A DNA stretch of 64,000 nt from DAIDKA01 sp035943195 (GCA_035943195.1 DASZCK010000341.1:26689-90688), one strand, 5' to 3'. Counted from the stretch's first letter, positions 8,091 through 16,740 are shown. Made by a program: numbers and translations. The notes: generated by a model not told the origin, from the sequence alone.

Positions 8091-8867
8091 ATGCACCCGT
8101 CATCGCGCTTGCTGGGCGAATTTCTGCGCGCACGCCGCGAGTCATTGCGGCCGCCGGAGCTGGGACTGCCGCAGCGCCAGCGGCGCCGCACGCCGGGCCT
8201 GCGGCGCGAGGAAGTGGCGCAGTTGTGCGGCATCAGTCCCACCTGGTACACCTGGATAGAACAGGGACGCACCGCTGCGATCTCCCCGGCGACCCTGGTG
8301 GCTCTGTCGCAGGGACTGCACCTCACACCGGCCGAACGTGCCTATCTGTTTGAGATCGCGGGGCGCCTTGATCCGGCGCCCCCCGGGCCGGCGCTGACCG
8401 ACGGCCAGGAGCTGTCCGGGCTGCTGCAGGCCATTCGCACGCCCGCTTACGTACTGGACCAGTACTGGAACGCGCTGCACTGGAACCGGGCCGCCGCGCA
8501 ACTCTTCGGCGACTGGTTGACCATGCCGACGCCGAATCTGCTGCGCTATGTGTTCCTGCACCCGCGGGCGAGAGGCCTGCTGCTGGACTGGGAGGAGCGG
8601 GCGCGACGCCTGGTCGCGGAATTCCGCGCCGACATGCCGCGCATGCGCGACGACCCGCAACGTTCGGCGTTGGTCGAGGAGTTGAGCCGCGGCAGTCGCG
8701 AGTTCGCCTCCGGCTGGCATTCTCAGCAGGTGCTGGTGCGCGATGGCGGCCGCCGCAGTTTCCGCGCCGCGCGTGGCGGTGTTGCGCACTACGAGCAGCA
8801 CATCCTGCGCGTGGTGCGCCGCCCGGATCTGCGCATCACCGTGCTGGTGCCGATCGCGACCCGGTAA
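8091..8867 (+). CDS. MmyB-type helix-turn-helix transcriptional regulator
   Basis: A 258-residue XRE-family regulator. The N-terminal HTH (about residues 5-75) reads LLGEFLRARRESLRPPELGL, RRTPGLRREEVAQLCGIS, and then WYTWIEQGRTAAISP. The C-terminal part (about 105-258) is the MmyB-like ligand-binding PAS-fold domain with YVLDQYWNALHWNRAAAQLFGDW and a late segment around RPDLRITVLVPIA. This architecture is common for repressors that sense a small ligand (fatty acids in some structures) and control a neighbouring gene. Here the divergent neighbour is a methyltransferase separated by about 77 bp. No Shine-Dalgarno sequence precedes ATG 8091, so the true start could be internal or the mRNA may be nearly leaderless. 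Confidence 0.88.
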   Translation: MHPSSRLLGEFLRARRESLRPPELGLPQRQRRRTPGLRREEVAQLCGISPTWYTWIEQGRTAAISPATLVALSQGLHLTPAERAYLFEIAGRLDPAPPGPALTDGQELSGLLQAIRTPAYVLDQYWNALHWNRAAAQLFGDWLTMPTPNLLRYVFLHPRARGLLLDWEERARRLVAEFRADMPRMRDDPQRSALVEELSRGSREFASGWHSQQVLVRDGGRRSFRAARGGVAHYEQHILRVVRRPDLRITVLVPIATR

Positions 8868-8928
8868 ATGTTACCGATGCATGGGCGTATACTGCCGCCC
8901 GTTTACCGCCCGCAAGGATTGCACATTC

Positions 8929-9864
8929 ATGTATTCCTATCTGTTGATTGCCATCTTCCTGATCGTGGTGCTGTATCTGATCGGCTCTTTGTTCCGCACC
9001 GTGCCGCAGGCCACCGTCGCGGTAGTGACGATGTTCGGCCGCTATCACCGCATCATGCGCGAGGGCCTGAACTTCAAGATGCCCTGGGAGCGGGTCGCCT
9101 ACCGCTTGTCGCTGCAGAACCGCGCCCTGCAGCTGGAATTCCAGGCCATTACACAGGATCAGGCCAACGTGAAGTTCGCCACCATGGTGCTGTACGCGGT
9201 GGCCGCGGCGGATGAGGACTCGGTCAAGAAGGCGGTGTTCAGTTTCGCCACCGGGCAGGAGTTTCAACTGGCGCTGCAGCGGACCATCGACGGTTCCATC
9301 CGCCAGTTCGTGGCGACCACCAAGCAGTCGGACATTCTGGGCATGCGTGCGGAGATCGTCGATCACACCAAGAAGAACCTCGACGAGGTGGTGCTGGCCT
9401 GGGGCTACGTGGTGCGCGACATCCAGATCACCGACATGACCTTCGACAAGGAAATCATCGATTCGATGGCGCGCGTGGTGTCCTCCAAGAACCTGCTGGC
9501 CGCGGCCTCCAATGAAGGCGCGGCGCTTTTGGTCAAGCGCACCAAGGATGCGGAAGCCGAGGCGGCCTTCCGCACCATCGGCGCGGAAGCGGAGAAAAAG
9601 GCCTCGGCGCTGCGCGGCGAGGGCCTGGCGCTGTTCCGCAAGAACATTGCCGAAGGCATGAAGGGTGCGGCCGACAGTCTCAAGAGCGCCGGCGTGAACC
9701 CGGAGTTCCTGCTGTTCCTCGAATACACCGATGCGATGAAGTACGTGGCCGAGCATGGCTCTGGCAAAGTGGTGTTCATGGATAACGGCGCGGCCTCGGC
9801 CGCGCGCGTGGTGCAGGGCATCTTGTCCATGGAGTCCTCCTTCCCGGGTGAGAAAGGCGCATGA
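8929..9864 (+). CDS. Second SPFH/Band-7 domain protein (stomatin-like)
   Basis: A 311-residue protein with one N-terminal TM helix (YLLIAIFLIVVLYLIGSLF) and an SPFH domain: VPQATVAVVTMFGRYHRIMR, EGLNFKMPWERVAYRLSLQN, and DNA-free core segments such as AVFSFATGQEFQLALQRTID. The C-terminal half contains the Ala/Glu-rich helix typical of stomatin-like proteins (RTKDAEAEAAFRTIGAEAEK). I chose the ATG at 8929 because the TM helix and fold begin there and AAGGA lies 12 nt upstream; the frame is open to 8743 but that part overlaps the regulator gene. Its stop overlaps the ATG of the next gene (ATGA), forming an operon with a duplicated secreted protein and a GST. It is only distantly similar to the SPFH protein at 6194. 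Confidence 0.88.
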   Translation: MYSYLLIAIFLIVVLYLIGSLFRTVPQATVAVVTMFGRYHRIMREGLNFKMPWERVAYRLSLQNRALQLEFQAITQDQANVKFATMVLYAVAAADEDSVKKAVFSFATGQEFQLALQRTIDGSIRQFVATTKQSDILGMRAEIVDHTKKNLDEVVLAWGYVVRDIQITDMTFDKEIIDSMARVVSSKNLLAAASNEGAALLVKRTKDAEAEAAFRTIGAEAEKKASALRGEGLALFRKNIAEGMKGAADSLKSAGVNPEFLLFLEYTDAMKYVAEHGSGKVVFMDNGAASAARVVQGILSMESSFPGEKGA

Positions 9865-11705
9865 GAGTCGCGGCGCTGCTGATCGCTATCCTGGTCAGCC
9901 TGGCCGCCAGGGCACAGGCGCCGGGTGAGGCAAGTGCCGTCTATCCGAGCTGCAATCGCACCTGCCTGATCGGCATGCTGCACAGCTACCTGGACGCCAT
10001 GACTCACAAGGATCAGGGTCTCGCCCCCTTCGCGCGCGGCGCGCGCTACGTCGAAAACGATGTGGAGATGCCGCTGGGTGAGGGTCTGTGGGGGTCGAAT
10101 AGTGGCGTCTCGGCTACGGGCCTGGAAGTGGCCGATGCGGCCACCGGCAACGCCGCCTGGTTCGGCACGGTGCAGGAACATGGCGCTGGCGCCTTCCTGG
10201 CCCTGCGACTCAAAGTGGCCGACGGCAGGATCACGGAAGCCGAGGCCATCGTGCAGCGCAAACCCATTCACCCGGCCCCATTCGGTGATCCGGCGAAGCT
10301 GCAGCACGATCCGGCCTTCCAGGAAGTCCTACCCGCCGAGCAGCGGCGCGAGCGTGAGCGTCTGATCGCCGTGACCAATGGCTATTTCAGCACCGTCGAA
10401 CAGAACGACGGGCAGATCTTCACGGCCTTCGATCCGGACTGTCAGCGCAATGAGAATGGCATCAGCACCACCAGTGGCACGCAGGGAGCCGCGGCGATTT
10501 CTCAGGGCTGCGAGAGTCAATTCAAACTCGGCATCTATCGCATCAACAAACGGGTGCGCGAACGGCGTTTCCCGATCGTGGACGAAGAGCGCGGCGTGGT
10601 CGTCGCCACCGGCTTCTTCGATCACGCCAACAGCTTCGACAGCTACAAGACCAATGATGGCAAGGTACATGCGACGGCGCTGAAGTGGCCGAACTCCATC
10701 TCGCTGATGGAGGCCTTCAAGATACGCAATGGGATGATCTACCGCGTCGAGGCGGTGTTCACCTATGTGCCGTACTTCATGCACTCCCCCTATGCCTCAC
10801 CGCCCGCCTTCAGCGCACCGGCGGTGCATGCGGCGGCCCCCGCGAAGGGTTCCTGCGATCGCAGCTGCCTGTTCGCGGCCGCCAACAACTACATGGATGC
10901 GCTCGTGGCCCATGATCCGGCGCGGGTGCCCTGGGCGCCGACCGTGCGCTATACCGAAAACAATGTGTCGATGATGATCGGCGATGGCATCTGGGGTGCG
11001 GCCAGCGCCCACGACCAGCATCCGCTGCTGGTGGCCGATCCTGCTACCGGCACGGTGGGCTGGTACGGCACCGTGGCCGAGCACGGCCAGCTTGCCTACT
11101 ACGTGATGCGCCTGAAGGTCGAGCACCAGCAGGTGTCCGAAGTCGAGGTGATCGCGGACCGCAAGGGGGACGCCGGCCCTTGGGGTGATCCCGAGCATTT
11201 CACGCATGACCCCGCCTTTACCAGCGAACTGCCGGTGGCAGAGCGCAGTTCACACCAGGCGATGATCGCGCTGGTGGATGGTTACTTCAGCACCATCCAG
11301 AAGAACGATGGCGTGCTGCACACGCGCTTTGATCCTGAGTGCGCGCGCGAGGAAAACGGCCAGATCACCACCAATGGCAGCTTCGGCTCGGATGCCCAGG
11401 GGTGTGAGGCGCAGTTCAAACTCGGCACCTTCCGCTTCGTGGACCGCGTTCGTGACCGCCGCTTCACGGTGGTGGACGAAGCGCGCGGGATCGTGATGGC
11501 GCAGGCTTCCTTTGATCATGGTGCCACGTTCGAGGACTACCGCACCACCGATGGCAAGGCGGCAAAGAATCCGATCAAATCGCCCAACAGCATCTCCGTG
11601 ATGGAGGTGTTCAAGATCCGCAGCGGCCGGCTGTACCGGATCGAGGCGATTTTCACCGGCGTGCCGTACCGGATGACCTCGCAGTGGGTGCCGCCCGCAC
11701 ATTAG
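9861..11705 (+). CDS. Secreted protein of two tandem ~295-residue repeats (NTF2/SnoaL-like, DUF8021-like)
   Basis: A 614-residue protein with a signal peptide (LLIAILVSLAARAQA). It consists of two homologous halves, about residues 28-305 and 320-612. Matching pairs are SCNRTCLIGMLHSYLDAM / SCDRSCLFAAANNYMDAL, YVENDVEMPLGEGLWG / YTENNVSMMIGDGIWG, NGYFSTVEQNDGQIFTAFDP / DGYFSTIQKNDGVLHTRFDP, QGCESQFKLG / QGCEAQFKLG, and MEAFKIRNGMIYRVEAVFTY / MEVFKIRSGRLYRIEAIFTG. Each half appears to hold two NTF2-like units and paired cysteines, consistent with periplasmic folding. It resembles the uncharacterised DUF8021-type families; the function is unknown. Its ATG overlaps the SPFH gene stop (ATGA), and a GST follows after 10 bp. 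Confidence 0.75.
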   Translation: MRVAALLIAILVSLAARAQAPGEASAVYPSCNRTCLIGMLHSYLDAMTHKDQGLAPFARGARYVENDVEMPLGEGLWGSNSGVSATGLEVADAATGNAAWFGTVQEHGAGAFLALRLKVADGRITEAEAIVQRKPIHPAPFGDPAKLQHDPAFQEVLPAEQRRERERLIAVTNGYFSTVEQNDGQIFTAFDPDCQRNENGISTTSGTQGAAAISQGCESQFKLGIYRINKRVRERRFPIVDEERGVVVATGFFDHANSFDSYKTNDGKVHATALKWPNSISLMEAFKIRNGMIYRVEAVFTYVPYFMHSPYASPPAFSAPAVHAAAPAKGSCDRSCLFAAANNYMDALVAHDPARVPWAPTVRYTENNVSMMIGDGIWGAASAHDQHPLLVADPATGTVGWYGTVAEHGQLAYYVMRLKVEHQQVSEVEVIADRKGDAGPWGDPEHFTHDPAFTSELPVAERSSHQAMIALVDGYFSTIQKNDGVLHTRFDPECAREENGQITTNGSFGSDAQGCEAQFKLGTFRFVDRVRDRRFTVVDEARGIVMAQASFDHGATFEDYRTTDGKAAKNPIKSPNSISVMEVFKIRSGRLYRIEAIFTGVPYRMTSQWVPPAH

Positions 11706-11715
11706 GAGTCATCCC

Positions 11716-12426
11716 ATGGCAGATCTTTCCCGCTTTCCGGTGGCGCGTAAATGGCCGGCGCAGCATCCGGACCGGTTGCAGCTGTACTCCCTGCCCACGC
11801 CCAACGGCGTGAAGGTCTCGATAATGCTGGAGGAGACCGGGCTGCCGTACGAGCCGCACGCGGTGCGCTTTGATCGCAACGATCAGCTCAGTCCGGAGTT
11901 TCTGGCGTTGAACCCGAACAACAAGATCCCGGCCATCATCGATCCGCAAGGTCCTGGCGGGCAGCCGCTGGCGCTGTTTGAGTCGGGCGCCATTCTCGTC
12001 TATCTGGCAGAGAAGACCGGACGCTTCATGCCGCAGGATGCGGCGGGGCGTTACCAGACGCTGCAGTGGCTGATGTTCCAGATGGGTGGCATCGGACCGA
12101 TGTTCGGCCAGCTGGGGTTCTTTCATCGCTTCGCGGGCAAGGAGATCGAGGACAAGCGCGCTCGTGATCGCTATGTCGGGGAATCCAAGCGACTGCTCGC
12201 CGTGTTGAACCGGCGGCTGCTGGGCCACGCCTGGGTGGTATCGGATCAGTACAGCATTGCCGATATCGCGATTTTTCCGTGGGTGCGGACCCTGGTGAGC
12301 TTCTACGAGGCCGGGGACCTGGTGGGCATAGGCGAGTACCCGGCGGTGACCCGGGCGCTCGAGGCCTTCGTGGCGCGGCCCGCCGTGGCGCGTGGCTTGA
12401 ATATTCCCGAGCGACCCAAGGATTGA
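11716..12426 (+). CDS. Glutathione S-transferase family protein, Nu-class (YfcG/YghU-like)
   Basis: A 236-residue GST. The N-terminal thioredoxin-like domain begins LQLYSLPTPNGVKVSIMLEE; the TPNG.K.SI pattern, with Thr/Asn instead of a catalytic Tyr, is typical of Nu-class GSTs such as YfcG and YghU, which have disulfide reductase activity. NPNNKIPAIID and LFESGAILVYLAEKTGRFMP supply the cis-proline and the glutathione gamma-glutamyl contact (ESGAI). The C-terminal helical domain contains SDQYSIADIAIFPWVRTL. TAGGAG overlaps the preceding stop codon and serves as ribosome binding site. As the third gene after an SPFH protein and a cysteine-rich secreted protein, it may act in thiol homeostasis (inference). 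Confidence 0.9.
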   Translation: MADLSRFPVARKWPAQHPDRLQLYSLPTPNGVKVSIMLEETGLPYEPHAVRFDRNDQLSPEFLALNPNNKIPAIIDPQGPGGQPLALFESGAILVYLAEKTGRFMPQDAAGRYQTLQWLMFQMGGIGPMFGQLGFFHRFAGKEIEDKRARDRYVGESKRLLAVLNRRLLGHAWVVSDQYSIADIAIFPWVRTLVSFYEAGDLVGIGEYPAVTRALEAFVARPAVARGLNIPERPKD

Positions 12427-12427
12427 G

Positions 12428-14404
12428 TCAATGCGGCTCGATGCGCGCCTGGGCGGGTCCCATGGCGCGGATGGGCGCAAGCCACGACGCGGTGTCCTGC
12501 GGTTGGCCATCCGAGCGCAGCCACGCGTAAACCACGGTGTGCCAGAGAATGCGCTGCACGTAGTTGCGCGTCTCGTTGTAGGGGATGTTCTCCACCCATA
12601 CATCCGGCGCCATGCTGCTCGCCGGCAGCCAGCGGCTCGCCGCGGCGATTCCTGCATTGTAGGCCGCCAGCGCCAGGGGCAGCTGGCCATCGACTTTGTC
12701 GAGCAACATATGCAGATGCTCTGCGCCCAGGGTGGAATTGATCTGTGGGTCGAACAGGTCGGTCATGTGCGGCGGCGGCAGCTTCAGCGCCCGGGCCGTG
12801 GGCCGCGCGGTCGAAAGTTCCAGTTGCATCAGGCCGCGTGCGCCGGCACTTGAGGTCACGTCGGTGCGATACAGACTCTCCTGGCGGATCACACCGTAGA
12901 TGAGGCTGACGGGCAGCTGTGCCGCATGCGCGGCGGCGATTACCGAGGTCTCGTACGGCTGTGGATACAGCAGGCTGTAGTCGTAGAAAATCCGCAGCGA
13001 GGTGGCCGTCGTCACCGCCAGGTCATACCAGCCCCAGTCGGCAACCAGCGGTATAGCCTGCTGGCGCTCCGCGGGGGTGAGGGCATCGAAGGCGACCTGC
13101 CATTCGAGCTGCGCGGCGCCGCGCAGCTCGCACAACAGCAGTTCATGGGCGCGCACCAGCCCCGGGATCTGTGCCAGACGGGCGCGGATCGCCTCATCCC
13201 GGTCCAGCGGCTGCGGATGCGGCGCGACGCTGATGCCGAGGCGAGCCGCGGCCAGCCCCGAGTAGTAGTTGTCATCGGGGGCCAGGGCCGTGAACAGCCG
13301 GTGCGCCAAGGCGGCATCGCCCGACTCCTCCATGGCCCGCGCGGTCCAATAGCGCCAGCGTGTGCTTTGACGATTGGTCTCGGACATCACCGAAATGGTC
13401 TGGGTCACCAGCGGCCAGTTACCGGCCCACAGCGCGGCACGGGCGCGCCATTCCAGCGCGCTGTCATCCAGATCGCGGGTGCTGACGCGTCCAAAGAAAT
13501 CCTCGGCGCGCGCGTCGCGCTGCCAGGCCAGGGGCAGGGCCACATCCAGCGCAAACACACTGGCGGTGTCGGAGGTGAGATGGCGGCTCCGGACAAGCTG
13601 TGCGTACCGGTCGACGGCGGCATCCGGATCCTGGCGGGCGAGCCGCGCCCAACCGGCGCGCAAGGCCTCCGGCAGTACCGCCATGGCGGGCTGATCGAGC
13701 AGCTGGTCGAGGGTGCGCAGCGGGCTCTCCAGCAGCTGCGCCCACAGGCGCGGCGGCACGGCCTGGTTCGCCGGCAGGCGAGCGATCAGCGATTTGGCCA
13801 GTGCCGTGTTGCCGGCTTCCAGCGCCAGACGCACCCGTCGTTCCACCAGCTCCGGGGTGATCAGGCCGTGGTCAAAGCCCCAGGCGTAGACGCGTTCACA
13901 CTCGGGTACATCGCGCGTCGTCAACCATTGACGCAGCAGGGCGGGGCCGACCACCGTGGTCTGACCGGTGGCGATGCGGGCACTGAGCGCCTGGCAGCGC
14001 AGAGCATCGGTGGTCGCGCCGCTGTCGCGGTAGTACTCGAGGAACGTGGCCCATTGCTCGCGCTGCGCGAGACTCTCCAGCCAGCTGCGCCGCAGCTCTG
14101 CGCCAACCGGCAGCTGTCCATGAATGGCAAGAAAACCCGCGGCGCTGCGATCGGCCGCGGCCACGGTCGCAGCATTGGCCAGTCCCTGGCGGATGCGTTC
14201 GGCCTGCAGATAGGGATATAGCGGATAGGCACGCAGCGACGGGTCATCGCTCGCCTCGTTGCCCACTGCGGCGTTCGCCATGGCCTGCTGGAACTGCTGG
14301 CGCACCAGGGTGTAGTCAGCGGTGGCGGCCGGGCACGGACCCACCAGCAGGAGCAGCACTGTGGCTAGCGCCGCCGGTCGGAATCCTAGTCCCCTCATTG
14401 ACAT
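12428..14404 (-). CDS. slt: Soluble lytic murein transglycosylase
   Basis: A 658-residue periplasmic enzyme that cleaves the MurNAc-GlcNAc bond of peptidoglycan to give 1,6-anhydro products. It has a signal peptide (LATVLLLLVGPCPAATA). A long alpha-superhelical region (about residues 30-440) with WGFDHGLITPELVERRVRLA and similar repeats is followed by the C-terminal goose-lysozyme-like SLT domain. That domain has the catalytic Glu in YGVIRQESLYRTDVTSSAGA (near residue 505), then RGLMQL, LGAEHLHMLL, LPLALAAYNAG and YNETRNYVQRIL. The length and order fit Slt70. Two candidate starts, ATG 14404 and ATG 14398, are equally plausible. Its 3' end faces the GST gene with one base between the stops. 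Confidence 0.93.
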   Translation of the reverse strand: MSMRGLGFRPAALATVLLLLVGPCPAATADYTLVRQQFQQAMANAAVGNEASDDPSLRAYPLYPYLQAERIRQGLANAATVAAADRSAAGFLAIHGQLPVGAELRRSWLESLAQREQWATFLEYYRDSGATTDALRCQALSARIATGQTTVVGPALLRQWLTTRDVPECERVYAWGFDHGLITPELVERRVRLALEAGNTALAKSLIARLPANQAVPPRLWAQLLESPLRTLDQLLDQPAMAVLPEALRAGWARLARQDPDAAVDRYAQLVRSRHLTSDTASVFALDVALPLAWQRDARAEDFFGRVSTRDLDDSALEWRARAALWAGNWPLVTQTISVMSETNRQSTRWRYWTARAMEESGDAALAHRLFTALAPDDNYYSGLAAARLGISVAPHPQPLDRDEAIRARLAQIPGLVRAHELLLCELRGAAQLEWQVAFDALTPAERQQAIPLVADWGWYDLAVTTATSLRIFYDYSLLYPQPYETSVIAAAHAAQLPVSLIYGVIRQESLYRTDVTSSAGARGLMQLELSTARPTARALKLPPPHMTDLFDPQINSTLGAEHLHMLLDKVDGQLPLALAAYNAGIAAASRWLPASSMAPDVWVENIPYNETRNYVQRILWHTVVYAWLRSDGQPQDTASWLAPIRAMGPAQARIEPH

Positions 14405-14477
14405 GGGTGCAGGGTAACCAGGGTGTCGTGCGGATGCCAGTTACAATACCGTGCACTATGCAAGGGAGACTCCGCTG

Positions 14478-14735
14478 ATGCGTGATGCGACGTTGGTGAA
14501 ACTTTGGTCACAGGTGTCCCGCTCCTTCCTGCCGCGCACTGCGACGCGCCGTGAAGTCGAAACTGCGCAGAACGCCTTCCTGGCCGGTGCCCTGGGAGTA
14601 TTCCTGCATCTGGAACACGCCGTCGAATCCGGTGATGCGGCCCGGGTCGCGGCCACCCTGAAGAGGCTACGCCGCGAACTGAACCTGGGCATGACGCCAC
14701 GGGGCCGGGCGCGCCAGCGCCACCCGGCAGCCTAG
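14478..14735 (+). CDS. Hypothetical protein, 85 residues
   Basis: A small protein divergent from slt. The ATG at 14478 follows AGGGAGA at a good distance and a TACAAT -10-like box at 14442-14447. The sequence begins MRDATLVKLWSQVSRSFLPR and has a predicted helical middle (ETAQNAFLAGALGVFLHLEHAVE) and a basic end rich in Arg. I do not recognise a family. The codon pattern and the promoter-RBS arrangement suggest a real gene. Its stop overlaps the LysE-type gene stop by four bases in convergent orientation. Confidence 0.5.
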   Translation: MRDATLVKLWSQVSRSFLPRTATRREVETAQNAFLAGALGVFLHLEHAVESGDAARVAATLKRLRRELNLGMTPRGRARQRHPAA

Positions 14736-15379
14736 GACAGGTTCACCAGGGTGGCGATGGCGTACAACCCGAATGCCGTCAGTACCGTGCCGCAGATGCG
14801 ATTGATCATCATCAGTGTGCGCGGGCCGATGTAATGGCGCAGGCGCCCGATGCAGGTACTGAGTATCAGCCACCACAGCGCTGAACCTGAGAATACGCCC
14901 ACCACCAGCGCGGCAGCGGCGATGTCGGCGCCCTGGAGCACGCCGACCGAGGTGACGCCGAGGCCGGCGAACAAGGCCGCGAAGCTGAGCAGGGTCATGG
15001 GATTGGCCAGGGTCAGCAGGAAGGTCGACATGAAGGCCGCGTGCCAGCCAGGAGGCAGGAGCGTGGGTAGTTTCGCAGGGGGTGGCAGCACCGCGCCCGG
15101 GCGCATGAAGGTCCGCGCCCCCAGATACACCAGGAAAACGCCCCCGATGATGCGCAATTCCACGCGGTCGGAAATGATCCACTGCGCGATCGCCGACAGC
15201 GCCACCGTGCCCACCAGGGCGTACAGGGCGTCGGCACACGCGGCTCCCAAACCACAGATGAACCCCATGCGGGGCCCCTCCGCGAGCGTGCGATTCATGC
15301 ACAGGATCCCGATGGGCCCAAGCGGTGCGGCTATCGACAGGCCTATCATCAGCCCCTTGATTACAAACGGAATGGCCAA
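14732..15379 (-). CDS. LysE/RhtB-family amino-acid exporter
   Basis: A 215-residue inner-membrane protein with about six TM helices. The family signature is at the N-terminus: FVIKGLMIGLSIAAPLGPIG followed by ILCMNRTLAEGPRMGFICGL and GAACADALYALVG. Later segments include IIGGVFLVYLGARTF, AFMSTFLLTLANPMTLLSFA and AALVVGVFSGSALWWLILST. LysE/RhtB proteins export basic or neutral amino acids or their derivatives, driven by the proton gradient. I chose the TTG at 15379, which has GGAGAG 9 nt upstream and yields the typical M-A-I-P-F start; a GTG at 15403 is an alternative. The frame stays open far upstream but that part overlaps the sigma-like gene on the other strand and has no family similarity. 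Confidence 0.85.
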   Translation of the reverse strand: MAIPFVIKGLMIGLSIAAPLGPIGILCMNRTLAEGPRMGFICGLGAACADALYALVGTVALSAIAQWIISDRVELRIIGGVFLVYLGARTFMRPGAVLPPPAKLPTLLPPGWHAAFMSTFLLTLANPMTLLSFAALFAGLGVTSVGVLQGADIAAAALVVGVFSGSALWWLILSTCIGRLRHYIGPRTLMMINRICGTVLTAFGLYAIATLVNLS

Positions 15380-15463
15380 ACGAACTCTCTCCGGCGTGGG
15401 CACTGGGGGCGACACGATAACGGGATTTGTCCGCGGCCGCCGCCCTGTTGCGCATACCTGAGC

Positions 15464-16066
15464 GTGAAGAGTCATCTGAAAAAGCTGAAGGTCCGGGAGC
15501 TCGCGCCCAGCCAGCCGCCGGCGGTGCGGGCCCTGGCCATGAAGCTGGTCACCAACTGCGACCTGCTGCGCCTGAAGGTCATCGCGCGCCTGCATGGCCG
15601 CAGCCTGCCGCCGGACGTGTGCTGGGCCGACCTGCTGCAGGAGGCGTTTGCGCGCGTGCTGGATGGTTCCCGCGCCATTCCGCCGGGCGTGCCCGCCGTC
15701 GCCTTTCTGGCCGGGGTCATGCGCAGCATCAAGGCCGAGCACTGGCGGCGTCGGCGCCGCGCCACGGCGCAGCAGCCGGTGCTGGCCACCGAATACCAGG
15801 TGGTGATGGCCGAGACGGCCGAAGCCTGTGATCCGCAGCCGGATCCGGAACGCTGGCTGATCGCGGCCCAGCAGCTGGAGGCCATAGGGACGCTGTTCGC
15901 GCACGATCCGGTGGCGCTGCAGATCATCGCCGGCCTGGGCGATGGGCTCACGGCGGAGGAGATCCGGCGCTCGCTGGGAATGAGCAAGACGGATTATGAT
16001 TCGGCGCGTCGGCGCATGCGGCGGGCCTTGATCCGCGCCGGCCTGACTACGGGAGTAGACGAATGA
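15464..16066 (+). CDS. Sigma-70-like (ECF-type) RNA polymerase sigma factor homologue
   Basis: A 200-residue protein with GTG start. The segment LPPDVCWADLLQEAFARVLD followed by GVPAVAFLAGVMRSIKAEHW and RRRRRA (about residues 48-105) resembles sigma region 2, where the DLLQE and RSIKAEHWRRRRR elements match the DLVQE and N-terminal DNA-melting helix context of ECF sigma factors. The C-terminal part DPVALQIIAGLGDGLTAEEI and RRSLGMSKTDYDSARRRMRR (about 150-195) looks like the region 4 helix-turn-helix. It overlaps the next small gene by ATGA, as sigma/anti-sigma pairs often do. The similarity is in pattern only, so it could be a sigma-derived regulator rather than a working sigma factor. Confidence 0.65.
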   Translation: MKSHLKKLKVRELAPSQPPAVRALAMKLVTNCDLLRLKVIARLHGRSLPPDVCWADLLQEAFARVLDGSRAIPPGVPAVAFLAGVMRSIKAEHWRRRRRATAQQPVLATEYQVVMAETAEACDPQPDPERWLIAAQQLEAIGTLFAHDPVALQIIAGLGDGLTAEEIRRSLGMSKTDYDSARRRMRRALIRAGLTTGVDE

Positions 16067-16287
16067 GCGTGCGGCCTGATGTGGGCCTGGAGCGACTGAT
16101 CCATGGCCTGGAACTGGAGCTGCTGGAGGCGGCCGACGAGGAATTCATGGCCGGGGCCAAGGATCTGGGCATGAACCCGGAAATGAAGGGCTCAGCCGCC
16201 TTCATCGGCGTCAAGGACTTAAGTCCGCAGCTGCTGACCGCCCTGCGCCTGATGTACGCGGCGCGTCGCGAGGGCGAGGACGCCTAG
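16063..16287 (+). CDS. Small acidic protein coupled to the sigma-like gene
   Basis: A 74-residue protein whose ATG overlaps the preceding stop (ATGA). It is acidic and probably all-helical, with LERLIHGLELELLEAADEEF and LSPQLLTALRLMYAARREGE. I do not recognise a family. Coupled small partners of ECF-like factors can be anti-sigma factors, but no zinc motif (HxxxCxxC) or TM helix is present, so this is only a positional guess. Its stop abuts the stop of the convergent gene on the other strand (16287/16288). Confidence 0.65.
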   Translation: MSVRPDVGLERLIHGLELELLEAADEEFMAGAKDLGMNPEMKGSAAFIGVKDLSPQLLTALRLMYAARREGEDA

Positions 16288-16524
16288 TCAGTCGATCCAG
16301 CGCAATCGATCCGCCAGATGGCGCAGCGCCAGAATCGCCATTTTCGGCGGGCTCGAGGTGCCCGCGCACCAGGCGTAGACCTGATCGGCTGGCACCTCCA
16401 GGTCGCGCGCGGCCTCAGCGGGAGTCATGCCCAGCCGTTGCAGCAGCCATAGAATCTGGTCCTCGGGCTGCGAGGCGGGGGCTTCGTAAACGGCGGCCGG
16501 ATCTGACGCCAATTGCAGTGCCAT
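16288..16524 (-). CDS. Small helix-turn-helix-like protein
   Basis: A 78-residue protein on the minus strand, ATG preceded by AGGGAG. The middle reads EDQILWLLQRLGMTPAEAAR followed by DLEVPADQVYAWCAGTSSPP and KMAILALRHLADRL. The spacing of MTPAEAARDLEVPADQVYAW suits an XRE-like helix-turn-helix that ends in a recognition-helix W and a loop before the next helix. This suggests a small DNA-binding protein, though the fold assignment is by eye. It is convergent with the sigma-like pair and its promoter would lie within the AT-rich patch at 16545-16600. Confidence 0.6.
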   Translation of the reverse strand: MALQLASDPAAVYEAPASQPEDQILWLLQRLGMTPAEAARDLEVPADQVYAWCAGTSSPPKMAILALRHLADRLRWID

Positions 16525-16740
16525 GACACTCCCTTGCCTGGTGCACGTCGATTGTTAGCAGTATTTTATAACTTACTGATTTTCTTATACGCTGAGCTTT
16601 CCGGGTACCAAACGCCGGTACCGTCCAGCCCGCCAGCGCAGCCTAAGCAAGGCGGACGGGAAAATCAAACCCAGTGCGTCATATGACTGCAAAGCAATGC
16701 CACTAAACCTGGAAGCTGGGTAACTGCGCGGGATTGCACC

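Noticed and set aside
12926..14221. A 431-codon open frame on the plus strand within slt
   Set aside because: Antisense shadow of the lytic transglycosylase gene; no recognisable motif.
15380..15904. N-terminal extension of the LysE-type gene to 390 codons
   Set aside because: The extra part has no family similarity and is antisense to the sigma-like gene.
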